A stretch of DNA of 64,000 nt from Paracidovorax avenae ATCC 19860 (GTDB lineage: Bacteria > Pseudomonadota > Gammaproteobacteria > Burkholderiales > Burkholderiaceae_C), in assembly GCF_000176855.2 (NCBI RefSeq), contig NC_015138.1, positions 4,340,001 to 4,404,000 of the forward strand, given 5' to 3'. Below are positions 44,451 to 52,961 of this stretch, in pieces. The position numbers and the translations under genes were made by a program. Under the pieces are notes generated by a model that saw only the letters and a list, made by a program, of their open reading frames with translations, was not told the DNA's origin and made no database searches. Positions within the stretch are counted from its first letter, which is position 1. Every line of letters begins with the position of its first letter.

Positions 44451-46274
44451 ATGCTGAAAAACACCACCGCCTCGCCGAGCACCTCGTCGCCCCAGCACCT
44501 GCTGACCTCCCCGGGCAAGGAGACGCAGCCCACCAGCAGCCAGCCGACGTCACCCATCGTCCGCTCAGGCAGCCAGCGCCTGCCGGAGATGGAACTGCAA
44601 CGCTTCGCACGGCCGGATGCGCAGGCATCCACCTCCGCCGCGGCATCGTCCAGCAGGCCCCCGCGCAACGATGCGCCCCGGGCCCCGGTGCGCGAAATGT
44701 CCCTGCGCTACATGGCCGACGTGGAAGCCCAGACCGACACGCCCGTCCCGGGAAGGGGAGCGCGGCTCCTGCAGCAGGGCAGGCATCTGGCCTCCGGGGC
44801 CCGGAATCTGGCGCAGAGTTCGATGAGCCAGGTAAGGAGCGGCGCGGCCGCGGGCGCCGCATACGCCGGACAGGCCGCCACGGCGGCCAGGGACAAAGCC
44901 GTGCAGGGCTACCACTACACGGCAGCGAAGGCACAGCAGGGCTGGCAGGCCACGAGCGAGTTCACCCGGCAAAGCGCGCAGGACCTCGTGGGCGACCGGC
45001 TCCCCAGCCGCGCGGCCGTGGGCGCCTTCACCGGCCACACGGTGCAGCAGTTGCTGACCTGCGGGATTCCCACCTTCTCCCGCGAATACGCGATGCTGCA
45101 GATCTACCGTGGCATCGTGAACTCCAAATTCGCCCAGGATAACCCCTTCGCCGTCGTCGGCATGCAGACCGCCGTGTCGATGGCGGCCGTGCTGGCGCAC
45201 GCGAAACTGCGCCATGCGCGCATGGACCGGGATCCGGAAGCCGCGGTCAAGGGGCATTTCGGCCTCACGAACGCGCAGTGGGACGCCATGTCCCCGCAGG
45301 ACAAGGCAAGGCACAAGGAGATCCAGCAGGCGGATTCGCGGCGCGTGACGGCGAACCAGGTCATCGCCGAGACCGGCAACTTCATCATGGGCGCCACCGC
45401 CGCGGCCGGCGGGGATCCCGGCGTGTCGGCGCGCGTGCTCGCCACCCAGGTGCGCAACATCATCTATGCCGCCATGCGCGAACTGATGCAGGCCAGCCTC
45501 AAATTCGTCGATACCCGCGGTCCCGGCACCAGCGGCGTGAACGATGCCAACATGAGCTCCATGGCGGCGGTGTACACGTTGATGACCATGGGCGCCAGCA
45601 CGGCCTCGGACGGCGTGGTCGGCGCGGTGCTGAACGCGCGCTCCGTCAGCCTCAGCGGCCTGCAGTTCCAGGTGGCGGACACGAACAACCCGGTCAACGA
45701 TCCGCAACTGGAGAACGCGGCCCTCGTGTCCCTGGTCCGCGGGCTCTTCAATACCTCGGTGGAAGTGATCGACGCGGGCGTGGGCAAGCACTACGAGACG
45801 AAGCAGGTGGGCGCGCAGCAGGTGTGGAACTCGGGCAGCAAGCTGCCCATGAAGGACCACGACCGCATCCTGGACCACTCCGTCGCGCGGTTCTCCTGGA
45901 ACCAGTTCGCGGGCATGGCCAACCTCGCGGTGCAGCAGGTCGCCAGGGCCACCGGCCTCAACAGGGCAGCCCCCGCGCTGACCTCGTTCCTCGGCGTCGG
46001 CACGACAGCCGCCGCCTTCGGCCTGGCCTACCGCAACACGAACCAGACCTACCAGGCCCACGCCAGGGTGCGCTCCGCCGTGGCGAACGCGCAGGCGCCC
46101 GCCGCCCCGGCGACGGCGCCTGCGCCGGACGGCGGCTCTCAGGCGGTGGCGTCCGGCGCAGGCCACGCCACGCAGGCGCGGCAGCGCCATGCCGCAGTAC
46201 CGGAGATCGAAGAGCCCGCGGACGACAGTGCCGCCCTGCCCCCGCACGGCGGTCAGGCCCGGCCCACGGCCTGA
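44451..46274 (+). CDS. Candidate type III effector, unrecognised family
   Basis: A 607-residue protein I do not recognise. Residues 1-115 are rich in Ser, Thr, Pro and Gln with no hydrophobic signal (MLKNTTASPSTSSPQHLLTS), as in type III secretion signals. Residues 100-170 are an Ala-rich helical stretch with repeated GA/AQAA patterns. Residues about 185-560 are a mixed helical domain with moderately hydrophobic segments (FAVVGMQTAVSMAAVLAHAK, SSMAAVYTLMTMGAS). The C-terminal 70 residues are disordered and Pro/Ala-rich. It shares the PIP-box operon with the chaperone-like gene. GGAG lies upstream of the ATG. No enzymatic motif was seen. Confidence 0.6.
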   Translation: MLKNTTASPSTSSPQHLLTSPGKETQPTSSQPTSPIVRSGSQRLPEMELQRFARPDAQASTSAAASSSRPPRNDAPRAPVREMSLRYMADVEAQTDTPVPGRGARLLQQGRHLASGARNLAQSSMSQVRSGAAAGAAYAGQAATAARDKAVQGYHYTAAKAQQGWQATSEFTRQSAQDLVGDRLPSRAAVGAFTGHTVQQLLTCGIPTFSREYAMLQIYRGIVNSKFAQDNPFAVVGMQTAVSMAAVLAHAKLRHARMDRDPEAAVKGHFGLTNAQWDAMSPQDKARHKEIQQADSRRVTANQVIAETGNFIMGATAAAGGDPGVSARVLATQVRNIIYAAMRELMQASLKFVDTRGPGTSGVNDANMSSMAAVYTLMTMGASTASDGVVGAVLNARSVSLSGLQFQVADTNNPVNDPQLENAALVSLVRGLFNTSVEVIDAGVGKHYETKQVGAQQVWNSGSKLPMKDHDRILDHSVARFSWNQFAGMANLAVQQVARATGLNRAAPALTSFLGVGTTAAAFGLAYRNTNQTYQAHARVRSAVANAQAPAAPATAPAPDGGSQAVASGAGHATQARQRHAAVPEIEEPADDSAALPPHGGQARPTA

Positions 46275-46321
46275 TCGGCACCGCGCAGGGACGATGCCGC
46301 CGTGCTACGCTGCACGGCATC

Positions 46322-46756
46322 ATGTTCAATCCCACGCAAGCGGACGTGCGCCGCTTTTTCTGCGCGGTGCATGCCAAGGCCCAGGCAGGCCAGCCGATGG
46401 AAGCCATCGAGACCCTGGCCAGCCTCTGGATCGCGGAACACCCCGAATACCACGAGGAACTCTCCGACGTGGACGCGGCCCTGGCGCGCGACTACGACCG
46501 CACGCCCGGCCGCACCAACCCCTTCCTGCACCTGTCCATGCACCTCTCGATCAGCGAGCAGTGCAGCATCGACCAGCCGCGCGGCATCCGCCAGGCGGTG
46601 GAACTGCTCGCCGCGCGCCTCGGGTCACTGCAGGAGGCGCACCATGCCGCCATGGAATGCCTGGGCAGCATGCTCTGGGAGAGCCAGCGCTCGGGTCGCC
46701 CTCCCGATGGCGACGCCTACGTGGCCTGCGTGCAGCGCCGGGCCACCCGCGACTGA
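46322..46756 (+). CDS. DUF1841 family protein
   Basis: A 144-residue protein with the DUF1841 pattern: MFNPTQADVRRFFCAVHAK, then HPEYHEEL and NPFLHLSMHLSISEQCSIDQPRGI. The family is widespread in beta- and gammaproteobacteria, helical and of unknown function; several conserved histidines suggest a possible metal site. It stands alone between the effector-like gene and the GGDEF-EAL gene. Confidence 0.87.
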   Translation: MFNPTQADVRRFFCAVHAKAQAGQPMEAIETLASLWIAEHPEYHEELSDVDAALARDYDRTPGRTNPFLHLSMHLSISEQCSIDQPRGIRQAVELLAARLGSLQEAHHAAMECLGSMLWESQRSGRPPDGDAYVACVQRRATRD

Positions 46757-46774
46757 ATCCGCATCCCGGCGGTA

Positions 46775-46791
46775 GCTATAATAAAAATAGC
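46775..46791 (+). promoter_or_regulatory. AT-rich GCTAT/ATAGC palindrome with TATAAT
   Basis: GCTAT-AATAAAA-ATAGC forms a 5-bp inverted repeat and includes TATAAT (46777-46782), which could be the -10 of the GGDEF-EAL gene 73 bp downstream. From memory, similar AGCTAT...ATAGC elements are frequent between genes in Comamonadaceae, so this may instead be a dispersed small repeat. Confidence 0.4.
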
Positions 46792-46854
46792 AAACACCCG
46801 AAGACGACCACGGCAGGCCCACCATGAACCGACGACCTCCGGCACGCCGGGAAC

Positions 46855-49398
46855 ATGGTTTCGAAGGGCGGTGCTGAAGTGCAGCGCTGGCGCCTGTCGC
46901 TGCGCACGGCCATCGCCGTTCCGTTCGCGGCACTCTTCATCGGCACCGTGGCATTGCAGGCGGTCACCCAGCACCGCCAGATCGATGCGCTGATCGACCA
47001 GGAAAGCGTACGCCTGCTCGACGCCGTGACGCACACGGCCAGCGACCGGCTCCTGCATTTCCTGGCCACGCCGTTCCGGGTCCAGCGCAGCGTCGCGGAC
47101 GCGATCGGCCGCCATGGCCTCTACCATGCGGGCGACCTGCGCCCGATCCACGAATACCTGCGCGCCATCCTGGACGCCATCTATGCCGACGAGCGGCAGA
47201 TCGGCCTGCTGGGCTTCGGCGGGCGCGAGGGCGAATACGCCGGCATCCGGCGCGAGGACGACGGCCGCCTGCGGCTGATCCTGCAGGACCGCAGCACCCA
47301 CGGCCGGCTGCAGGTGTACGGGCTGGGCAGCAACAACTCGGTCATCGCCTCGCAGGAGGACTACGACCCGCGCGGCCGCCCGTGGTACGCCCCCGTGGCC
47401 GCCTCGGGCCAGGCGCGCTGGTCGGAGATCTACACCAGCGCGGGCGAGCGCGGCGACGTGATGATCGCCGCCTCGTCCCCGGTCGTGTCCGACGGTGAAC
47501 CCGTGGGCGTGGTGCAGGCCGAGGTACGGCTCGACACGCTGCAGCGCTTCCTGGGCAACGAACCCCTGCTGGGCCATGGACACATCTTCGTGATCGATGC
47601 CGAAGACCGGCTCGTCGCGCAGTCCGGGGAAGGCAGCGTGACGCTGCCCATGGCACCCGGCAGCCGCCAGTACGGCCGGCGGCTCGCCAGCCAGAGCACC
47701 AGCGAGGCGGTGCGCGCCGCGGCCCGTTTCCTGCCCGCGGGCACCCAGGACGAGGGCGCCGCGGCATTCAGCTACCCCCTGGACGGCCAGCGCTACTTCG
47801 CCCGCGTGACACCGTTCACCCAGGTGCCCGGCCTGAACTGGCGCATCGTGGTCGCGCTGCCCGAGGCCGACCTGCTCGGCGACACGCGCGCGGCCTCCCG
47901 CCGGCTGCTGCTCGCCACCGCCGCCATCGCGGCGTTCGGCCTGCTGCTGGGGCTGTGGGCCATCCAGCGCATCGCCGCCCCGATCCTGCTCACGGCCCGG
48001 GCCGCGCAGCGCATGGCCCGCGGCGACTGGGACACCGAGCTGCGCATCACCAGCCCGCTGCGCGAGACCGGGGCACTGGTGCAGGCCTTCAACGACATGG
48101 CCGGCCGGCTGCGCCATTCGTTCGAGCAATTGCACCGGCAACTGCTGGGCGATCCGCTGACCGGCCTGCTCACGCGCCGCGGCCTCCTGGAGAAAGCCGA
48201 CTGGCCCCACCCCCAGCGGGCCGTGCTGGTGCTGGCGGGCATCGACGCCTTCCGCGCGGTGAACGACAGCATGGGGCTGGACACGGGCGACCGGCTGCTG
48301 CAGGCGGCGGCGGACCGGATGCGCGGCTCGCTGCCCGCGCCGGCGTTCGCCGCGCGGCTGGGCGGCGATGAATTCGCGCTCCTGTACCTGGCCAGCGAGG
48401 CAGCCCCGCCGGCCGATGCCGGGCGCGCCATCCAGGACATCTTCGCCCAGCCTTTTTCGGTCGGCGAGGACGAAGTGCAGCTGACCGTCTCCGTGGGGAC
48501 CGTGTCCGGCACGCTGCCGGCCGGCCGGCTGGCGGACTGGCTGCGCAACGCGAGCAGTGCGCTCGGCGAGGCCAAGCGGATGGGCCGTGGCCAGTGCGTG
48601 CCCTTCACCCCGGACATGATGGAGCGCTCCCTGGAGCGCGTGCGCCTGGCTTCCGAGCTGCGGCAGGCCCTGGAGCGCGGCCAGTTCGTGCTGCACTACC
48701 AGCCGGTCGTGGAACTCTCCTCCGGCCGCACCATCGGCGCCGAGGCCCTGGTCCGCTGGGAGAGCCCCACGCGCGGCATGGTGCCGCCCGGCGTGTTCAT
48801 CCCCGTGGCGGAAGCCTCCGATTTGATCCTGGGCCTCGGCGAATGGGTGCTGCGCGAGGCCACGCACGCCATCGCCGGGCAGCTGCCGCAGTTGCCGGAC
48901 GGCTTCGACATCCACGTCAACGTCTCGGCGCGGCAGCTCATCCAGTCCGATTTCCAGGACACCCTCAAGCAGATCCTGCAGGACAGCGGACTGCCGCCGG
49001 GGCACCTGACGCTGGAGCTCACCGAATCGGTCCTGCTGGAGGACGACGGCGTGACCCGCGCGCGGCTGGCGGCGATCCGCGCGCTGGGCGTGAAGATCGC
49101 CATCGACGACTTCGGCACCGGCTACTCCTCGCTGGCCTACCTGGGCCGGCTGCCGTTCGATTGCCTGAAGGTGGACCAGCGCTTCGTGCGCAACCTGCTG
49201 CACTCGCCGCAGGACGAAGCCATCGTGACCGCCGTGCTCAGCATGGCCCGGGGCTTCGCCGTCACGGTGGTGGCCGAAGGCGTGGAAACCGCGGAAGAGG
49301 CCGACCGCCTGCGGTCCATGGGCTGCGCGAGTGCCCAGGGCTACCACTTCGGGCGACCGGCACCGCTGGAGCACCTGCGCCTCGCCACCCCCATCTGA
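46855..49398 (+). CDS. Cache-HAMP-GGDEF-EAL cyclic-di-GMP signalling protein
   Basis: An 847-residue inner-membrane protein. The first membrane helix is at about 17-37, then a periplasmic dCache-like sensor (about 40-340; DYDPRGRPWYAPV is typical), a second helix (about 348-370), a HAMP linker, a GGDEF domain and an EAL domain. The diguanylate cyclase site is intact (RLGGDEFALLY, about 501-511). The EAL domain keeps AEALVRW (about 629), NVSARQL, LELTES and DDFGTGYSSL, so it also looks able to hydrolyse cyclic-di-GMP. Which activity dominates cannot be told. The sensor class often binds small metabolites such as amino acids. Confidence 0.93.
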   Translation: MVSKGGAEVQRWRLSLRTAIAVPFAALFIGTVALQAVTQHRQIDALIDQESVRLLDAVTHTASDRLLHFLATPFRVQRSVADAIGRHGLYHAGDLRPIHEYLRAILDAIYADERQIGLLGFGGREGEYAGIRREDDGRLRLILQDRSTHGRLQVYGLGSNNSVIASQEDYDPRGRPWYAPVAASGQARWSEIYTSAGERGDVMIAASSPVVSDGEPVGVVQAEVRLDTLQRFLGNEPLLGHGHIFVIDAEDRLVAQSGEGSVTLPMAPGSRQYGRRLASQSTSEAVRAAARFLPAGTQDEGAAAFSYPLDGQRYFARVTPFTQVPGLNWRIVVALPEADLLGDTRAASRRLLLATAAIAAFGLLLGLWAIQRIAAPILLTARAAQRMARGDWDTELRITSPLRETGALVQAFNDMAGRLRHSFEQLHRQLLGDPLTGLLTRRGLLEKADWPHPQRAVLVLAGIDAFRAVNDSMGLDTGDRLLQAAADRMRGSLPAPAFAARLGGDEFALLYLASEAAPPADAGRAIQDIFAQPFSVGEDEVQLTVSVGTVSGTLPAGRLADWLRNASSALGEAKRMGRGQCVPFTPDMMERSLERVRLASELRQALERGQFVLHYQPVVELSSGRTIGAEALVRWESPTRGMVPPGVFIPVAEASDLILGLGEWVLREATHAIAGQLPQLPDGFDIHVNVSARQLIQSDFQDTLKQILQDSGLPPGHLTLELTESVLLEDDGVTRARLAAIRALGVKIAIDDFGTGYSSLAYLGRLPFDCLKVDQRFVRNLLHSPQDEAIVTAVLSMARGFAVTVVAEGVETAEEADRLRSMGCASAQGYHFGRPAPLEHLRLATPI

Positions 49399-49457
49399 CC
49401 GGCACCGCGGCCTCATCCGCCGCAATTAATCAGCGGCATTTTCCCGAAAAAGGAAAT

Positions 49458-49487
49458 GGGTAAATACCCTGGAATATGCGCCCAGGG
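49458..49487. other. Nested hairpins between convergent genes
   Basis: GGGTA-AA-TACCC (49458-49469) and CCCTGG-N9-CCAGGG (49467-49472 with 49482-49487) overlap between the GGDEF-EAL and cytochrome c4 stops. They may end transcription from both sides but lack a long U-run. Confidence 0.35.
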
Positions 49488-49495
49488 CGCGAAAT

Positions 49496-50161
49496 TCAGC
49501 GGAAGCGCGATTGCGGCACCACCTGCAATTCACCGTCGAGCGAACCCAGATACCCGGACAGGGCCTTGAGCTCGGCATTGGAGAACTGCTTGGCGATGCC
49601 CGCCATGATCGCGTTGGAGCGGCCCACGGTGGCCGCGGCGGGCCCGCCCGTCTTGTAGGCCTTGAGCGCGGCGAACAGGTAGTCGGGGTGCTGGCCCGCG
49701 ATCTTCGGGTACGACGGATCGATGGGCTTGGAGAAGTTCTCCCCGTGGCAGGACACGCAGGCGCCCCTCTGAAGCAGCTGCGCCACCTGGGCGCCCGGCT
49801 CGCGCGAGGGCTTGGCGGGCGCGCCGCCCTGACGGGCCTGGCCGGCGTAGTAGGCGGCCACGTCGGCGATGTCCTGGTCGGAGAGCGAATCGGCGATGCC
49901 GCGCATGGTGGGATGCCTGCGGTCGCCCTTCTTGTAGGCCTGCAGCGCCGAAGCGATGTAGCCGGCGTTCTGGCCCGAGATCATCGGTACCTTGTACACC
50001 TCGGGGAAGCTCGCCTGGTAGCCCGGAATGCCGTGGCAGCCGATGCACATGGCGATCTTGCCCTCCCCGGCCTTGGCGTCTCCCTTGACGTCCTGGGCAT
50101 GCGCCACCGCGGTCACGCAAGCGACAGCGACGGCGAATATCGTGGTCAACTTCTTGTTCAT
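49496..50161 (-). CDS. Cytochrome c4-type diheme protein
   Basis: A 221-residue periplasmic protein with a Sec signal peptide (MNKKLTTIFAVAVACVTAVA, cut at AHA-Q). It has two class I haem-binding motifs, CIGCH and CVSCH, each followed by a methionine-containing segment (PTMRGIADSLSDQDI and NAIMAGIAKQFSNAEL), giving the two-domain cytochrome c4 layout. It carries electrons from the bc1 complex to terminal oxidases. Divergent from the MoxR gene at 50275. Confidence 0.92.
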   Translation of the reverse strand: MNKKLTTIFAVAVACVTAVAHAQDVKGDAKAGEGKIAMCIGCHGIPGYQASFPEVYKVPMISGQNAGYIASALQAYKKGDRRHPTMRGIADSLSDQDIADVAAYYAGQARQGGAPAKPSREPGAQVAQLLQRGACVSCHGENFSKPIDPSYPKIAGQHPDYLFAALKAYKTGGPAAATVGRSNAIMAGIAKQFSNAELKALSGYLGSLDGELQVVPQSRFR

Positions 50162-50274
50162 TTTGCGCGCACAATCCAATGGAGTTTGTCGGTGCTCGGG
50201 GGCCAAAATGATTATAGCCAGCGCCCCTTCCGGCCATTTATCAACGATTACCCTCACCGCCCGCACGCACGCCC

Positions 50275-51129
50275 ATGAAATTCCAAGGCTCCGAAAGTTA
50301 TGTCGCCACGCCGGATCTCAAGCTCGCGGTGAACGCGGCCATCACCCTGCAGCGCCCGCTGCTGGTCAAGGGCGAGCCGGGCACCGGCAAGACCCTGCTG
50401 GCCGAGGAGGTGGCGCGCACCCTGGGGCTGCCGCTGCTGCAGTGGCACATCAAGTCCACCACCAAGGCCCAGCAGGGCCTCTACGAATACGACGCCGTGA
50501 GCCGGCTGCGAGACAGCCAGCTGGGCGACGCCGAGAGCGGCGAGCGCGTGAAGGACATCCGCAACTACATCGTGCAGGGCGTGCTCTGGCAGGCCTTCAC
50601 CGCCGACCAGCCCGTGGCGCTGCTGATCGACGAGATCGACAAGGCCGACATCGAATTCCCCAACGACCTGCTGCGCGAACTCGACCGCATGGAGTTCCAC
50701 TGCTACGAGACGCGCGAGCTCATCCGGGCGAAGCACCGCCCGCTGGTCTTCATCACCTCCAACAACGAGAAGGAGCTGCCCGACGCCTTCCTGCGCCGCT
50801 GCTTCTTCCACTACATCCGCTTCCCCGACGCGGACACCATGCGCCAGATCGTCGCCGTGCACTTCCCCACGCTCAAGAGCGAACTGCTCACCGCGGCGAT
50901 GAAGACCTTCTACGACGTGCGCAACCTGCCGGGCCTCAAGAAGAAGCCCTCCACCAGCGAGCTGATCGACTGGCTCAAGCTGCTGGTGGCGGAAGACATT
51001 CCCCTCTCGGCCCTGCAGAGCGCGGACGACAAGGTCTCCATCCCGCCGCTCGTGGGCGCCCTGCTCAAGAACGAACAGGACGTGAGCCTGTTCGAGAAGC
51101 TGGTGTTCATGAACCAGCGCAACCGCTGA
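50275..51129 (+). CDS. MoxR-family AAA+ ATPase (second module)
   Basis: A 284-residue ATPase with Walker A GEPGTGKT (residues 33-40), Walker B LLIDEIDKAD and sensor 1 FITSNNEKELPDAFLRR. It is of the short MoxR type paired with CoxE-like VWA proteins; the VWA gene follows after an intervening acetyltransferase. Such pairs mature or insert metal cofactors in CO dehydrogenase and other enzymes, but no target enzyme is adjacent here. Confidence 0.92.
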   Translation: MKFQGSESYVATPDLKLAVNAAITLQRPLLVKGEPGTGKTLLAEEVARTLGLPLLQWHIKSTTKAQQGLYEYDAVSRLRDSQLGDAESGERVKDIRNYIVQGVLWQAFTADQPVALLIDEIDKADIEFPNDLLRELDRMEFHCYETRELIRAKHRPLVFITSNNEKELPDAFLRRCFFHYIRFPDADTMRQIVAVHFPTLKSELLTAAMKTFYDVRNLPGLKKKPSTSELIDWLKLLVAEDIPLSALQSADDKVSIPPLVGALLKNEQDVSLFEKLVFMNQRNR

Positions 51130-51143
51130 CCCGGGCGGACGCC

Positions 51144-51749
51144 ATGGCCTTCGTCGAACCCGTCATCCTGCAGGACCGCGGCGTCCGCCTGGAGCCGCTC
51201 GCGCTCACCCACGAAGCGGGCCTCGCCGCCGCGGCGGCCGACGGCCAGCTGTGGACGCTGCGCGTCACCTCCGTGCCCGAGCCTGCCAACACCCGCGCCT
51301 ACATCGAGACCGCGCTGGAAGGCCGTGCCCAGGGCCACCGCTTCGCCTTCGCGGTCATCGAAGCAGCCAGCGGCGAGGTGCTGGGCACCACCAGCTACCA
51401 CGACATCCTGCCCGCCGTGAAGCGCGTGGAGATCGGCTGGACGTGGTACGCCCGGCGCGTGCAGCGCACCCACGTCAACACCACCGCCAAGCTGCTCATG
51501 ATGGGCCATGCGTTCGACACGCTCGGCTGCCACGTCGTGGGCTGGCGCACCGACAACTTCAACTTCGCGTCGCAGCGTGCCATCGAGCGGCTGGGCGCGA
51601 AAAAGGACGGCGTGCTCCGCGGCCACGCGCTGCGGCGCGACGGCACCATCCGCGACACGGTGATGTACAGCCTGCGCGCCGGCGAGTGGCCGGAGACGAA
51701 GGCCCACCTGCTCCATCTGCTGGAGCGGCACGGCGCGGCCGCGGCCTGA
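51144..51749 (+). CDS. RimJ/RimL-like GNAT acetyltransferase
   Basis: A 201-residue GNAT protein of the RimJ/RimL group: VRLEPLALTHEAGLAAAA at the start, FAFAVIEAASGEVLGTTSYHD, IGWTWYARRVQRTHVNTTAK and SQRAIERLGAKKDGVLR. These enzymes acetylate protein N-termini or small molecules. It lies 14 bp after the MoxR gene and 19 bp before the VWA gene, so it is part of the same transcript. Confidence 0.9.
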   Translation: MAFVEPVILQDRGVRLEPLALTHEAGLAAAAADGQLWTLRVTSVPEPANTRAYIETALEGRAQGHRFAFAVIEAASGEVLGTTSYHDILPAVKRVEIGWTWYARRVQRTHVNTTAKLLMMGHAFDTLGCHVVGWRTDNFNFASQRAIERLGAKKDGVLRGHALRRDGTIRDTVMYSLRAGEWPETKAHLLHLLERHGAAAA

Positions 51750-51768
51750 CCCGCGAAGGAAGCGCCCC

Positions 51769-52956
51769 ATGCTGATCGACTTCTTCTACGCGCTGCGCGC
51801 CGGCCAGCTGCCGGTATCTGTCAAGGAATACCTCGCCCTGCTGGAGGCGCTGCAGGCGGGCGTCGTCGGCCCGAAGTCCGAAGACGGCTGGAGCATCGAC
51901 GACTTCTACCACCTCGCGCGCACCATCCTGGTCAAGGACGAGAAGCACTTCGACAAGTTCGACCGCGCGTTCGGCGCCTACTTCAAGGGCGTCGAGATGG
52001 TGGCCGACTTCCGCAAGGAGGTGCCCGCCGACTGGCTGCGCCAGATCCTGGAGCGCGAACTCACGCCCGAGCAGAAGGCCGCCATCGGGAAGATGGGCTG
52101 GGACGAACTCATGGAAACGCTCAAGAAACGCCTGGAAGAGCAGAAGGAGCGCCACGAGGGCGGCAGCAAGTGGATCGGCACCGGCGGCACCAGCCCCTAC
52201 GGCCACGGCGGCTACAACCCCCAGGGCGTGCGCATCGGCGGCGCCGGAAAGAACAAGAGCGCCGTGAAGGTGTGGGAGCAGCGCGCCTACCGCGACTACG
52301 ACGACACCCAGGAACTGGGCACCCGCAACATCAAGGTCGCCCTGCGGCGGCTGCGGCGCTTCGCGCGCGAGGGCAACGACCTGGAACTGGACCTGCCGGA
52401 CACCATCCGCAGCACGGCCGCCAATGCCGGATACCTCGACATCAAGATGGTGCCCGAGCGCCACAACAACGTGAAGGTGCTGCTGCTCATGGACGTGGGC
52501 GGCACCATGGACGAGCACGTGCAGCGCGTGGAAGAACTGTTCTCGGCAGTCAAGAGCGAGTTCAAGCACCTGGAGTTCTACTACTTCCACAACTGCGTGT
52601 ACGACTACATGTGGAAGAACAACCGGCGCCGCTTCGCGGAGAAGTTCCCGACCTGGGACATCATCCGCAAGTACAACCGCGACTACAAGCTGATCTTCGT
52701 GGGCGATGCGACCATGAGCCCCTACGAGATCGTGCAGCCCGGCGGCAGCGTCGAATACCACAACGAGGAGCCCGGCGCGGAGTGGCTGCAACGGCTCACC
52801 CACGCCTTCCCGAAACACGCCTGGATCAACCCCGAACCGCAGGGTGTATGGCAGTACCGGCAAAGTATCGGCCTCATCCTACAGTTGCTGGGGGGGCGGA
52901 TGTACCCTTTGTCCCTCAAAGGGCTCGAGGAGACCATGCGGCTGCTGTCAAAATAA
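51769..52956 (+). CDS. CoxE-like VWA-domain protein (second module)
   Basis: A 395-residue protein of the COG3825 type. The N-terminal half is helical (LIDFFYALRAGQLPVSVKEYL is the canonical start); a Gly-rich stretch, GTGGTSPYGHGGYNPQG, links to the VWA domain. The MIDAS position reads LLMDVGGTMDEH near residue 242, DxGxT instead of DxSxS. I believe the Gly is usual for this subfamily. VFVGDATMSPYEI follows. It probably works with the MoxR ATPase two genes upstream. Target unknown. Confidence 0.9.
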   Translation: MLIDFFYALRAGQLPVSVKEYLALLEALQAGVVGPKSEDGWSIDDFYHLARTILVKDEKHFDKFDRAFGAYFKGVEMVADFRKEVPADWLRQILERELTPEQKAAIGKMGWDELMETLKKRLEEQKERHEGGSKWIGTGGTSPYGHGGYNPQGVRIGGAGKNKSAVKVWEQRAYRDYDDTQELGTRNIKVALRRLRRFAREGNDLELDLPDTIRSTAANAGYLDIKMVPERHNNVKVLLLMDVGGTMDEHVQRVEELFSAVKSEFKHLEFYYFHNCVYDYMWKNNRRRFAEKFPTWDIIRKYNRDYKLIFVGDATMSPYEIVQPGGSVEYHNEEPGAEWLQRLTHAFPKHAWINPEPQGVWQYRQSIGLILQLLGGRMYPLSLKGLEETMRLLSK

Positions 52957-52961
52957 ACTTC

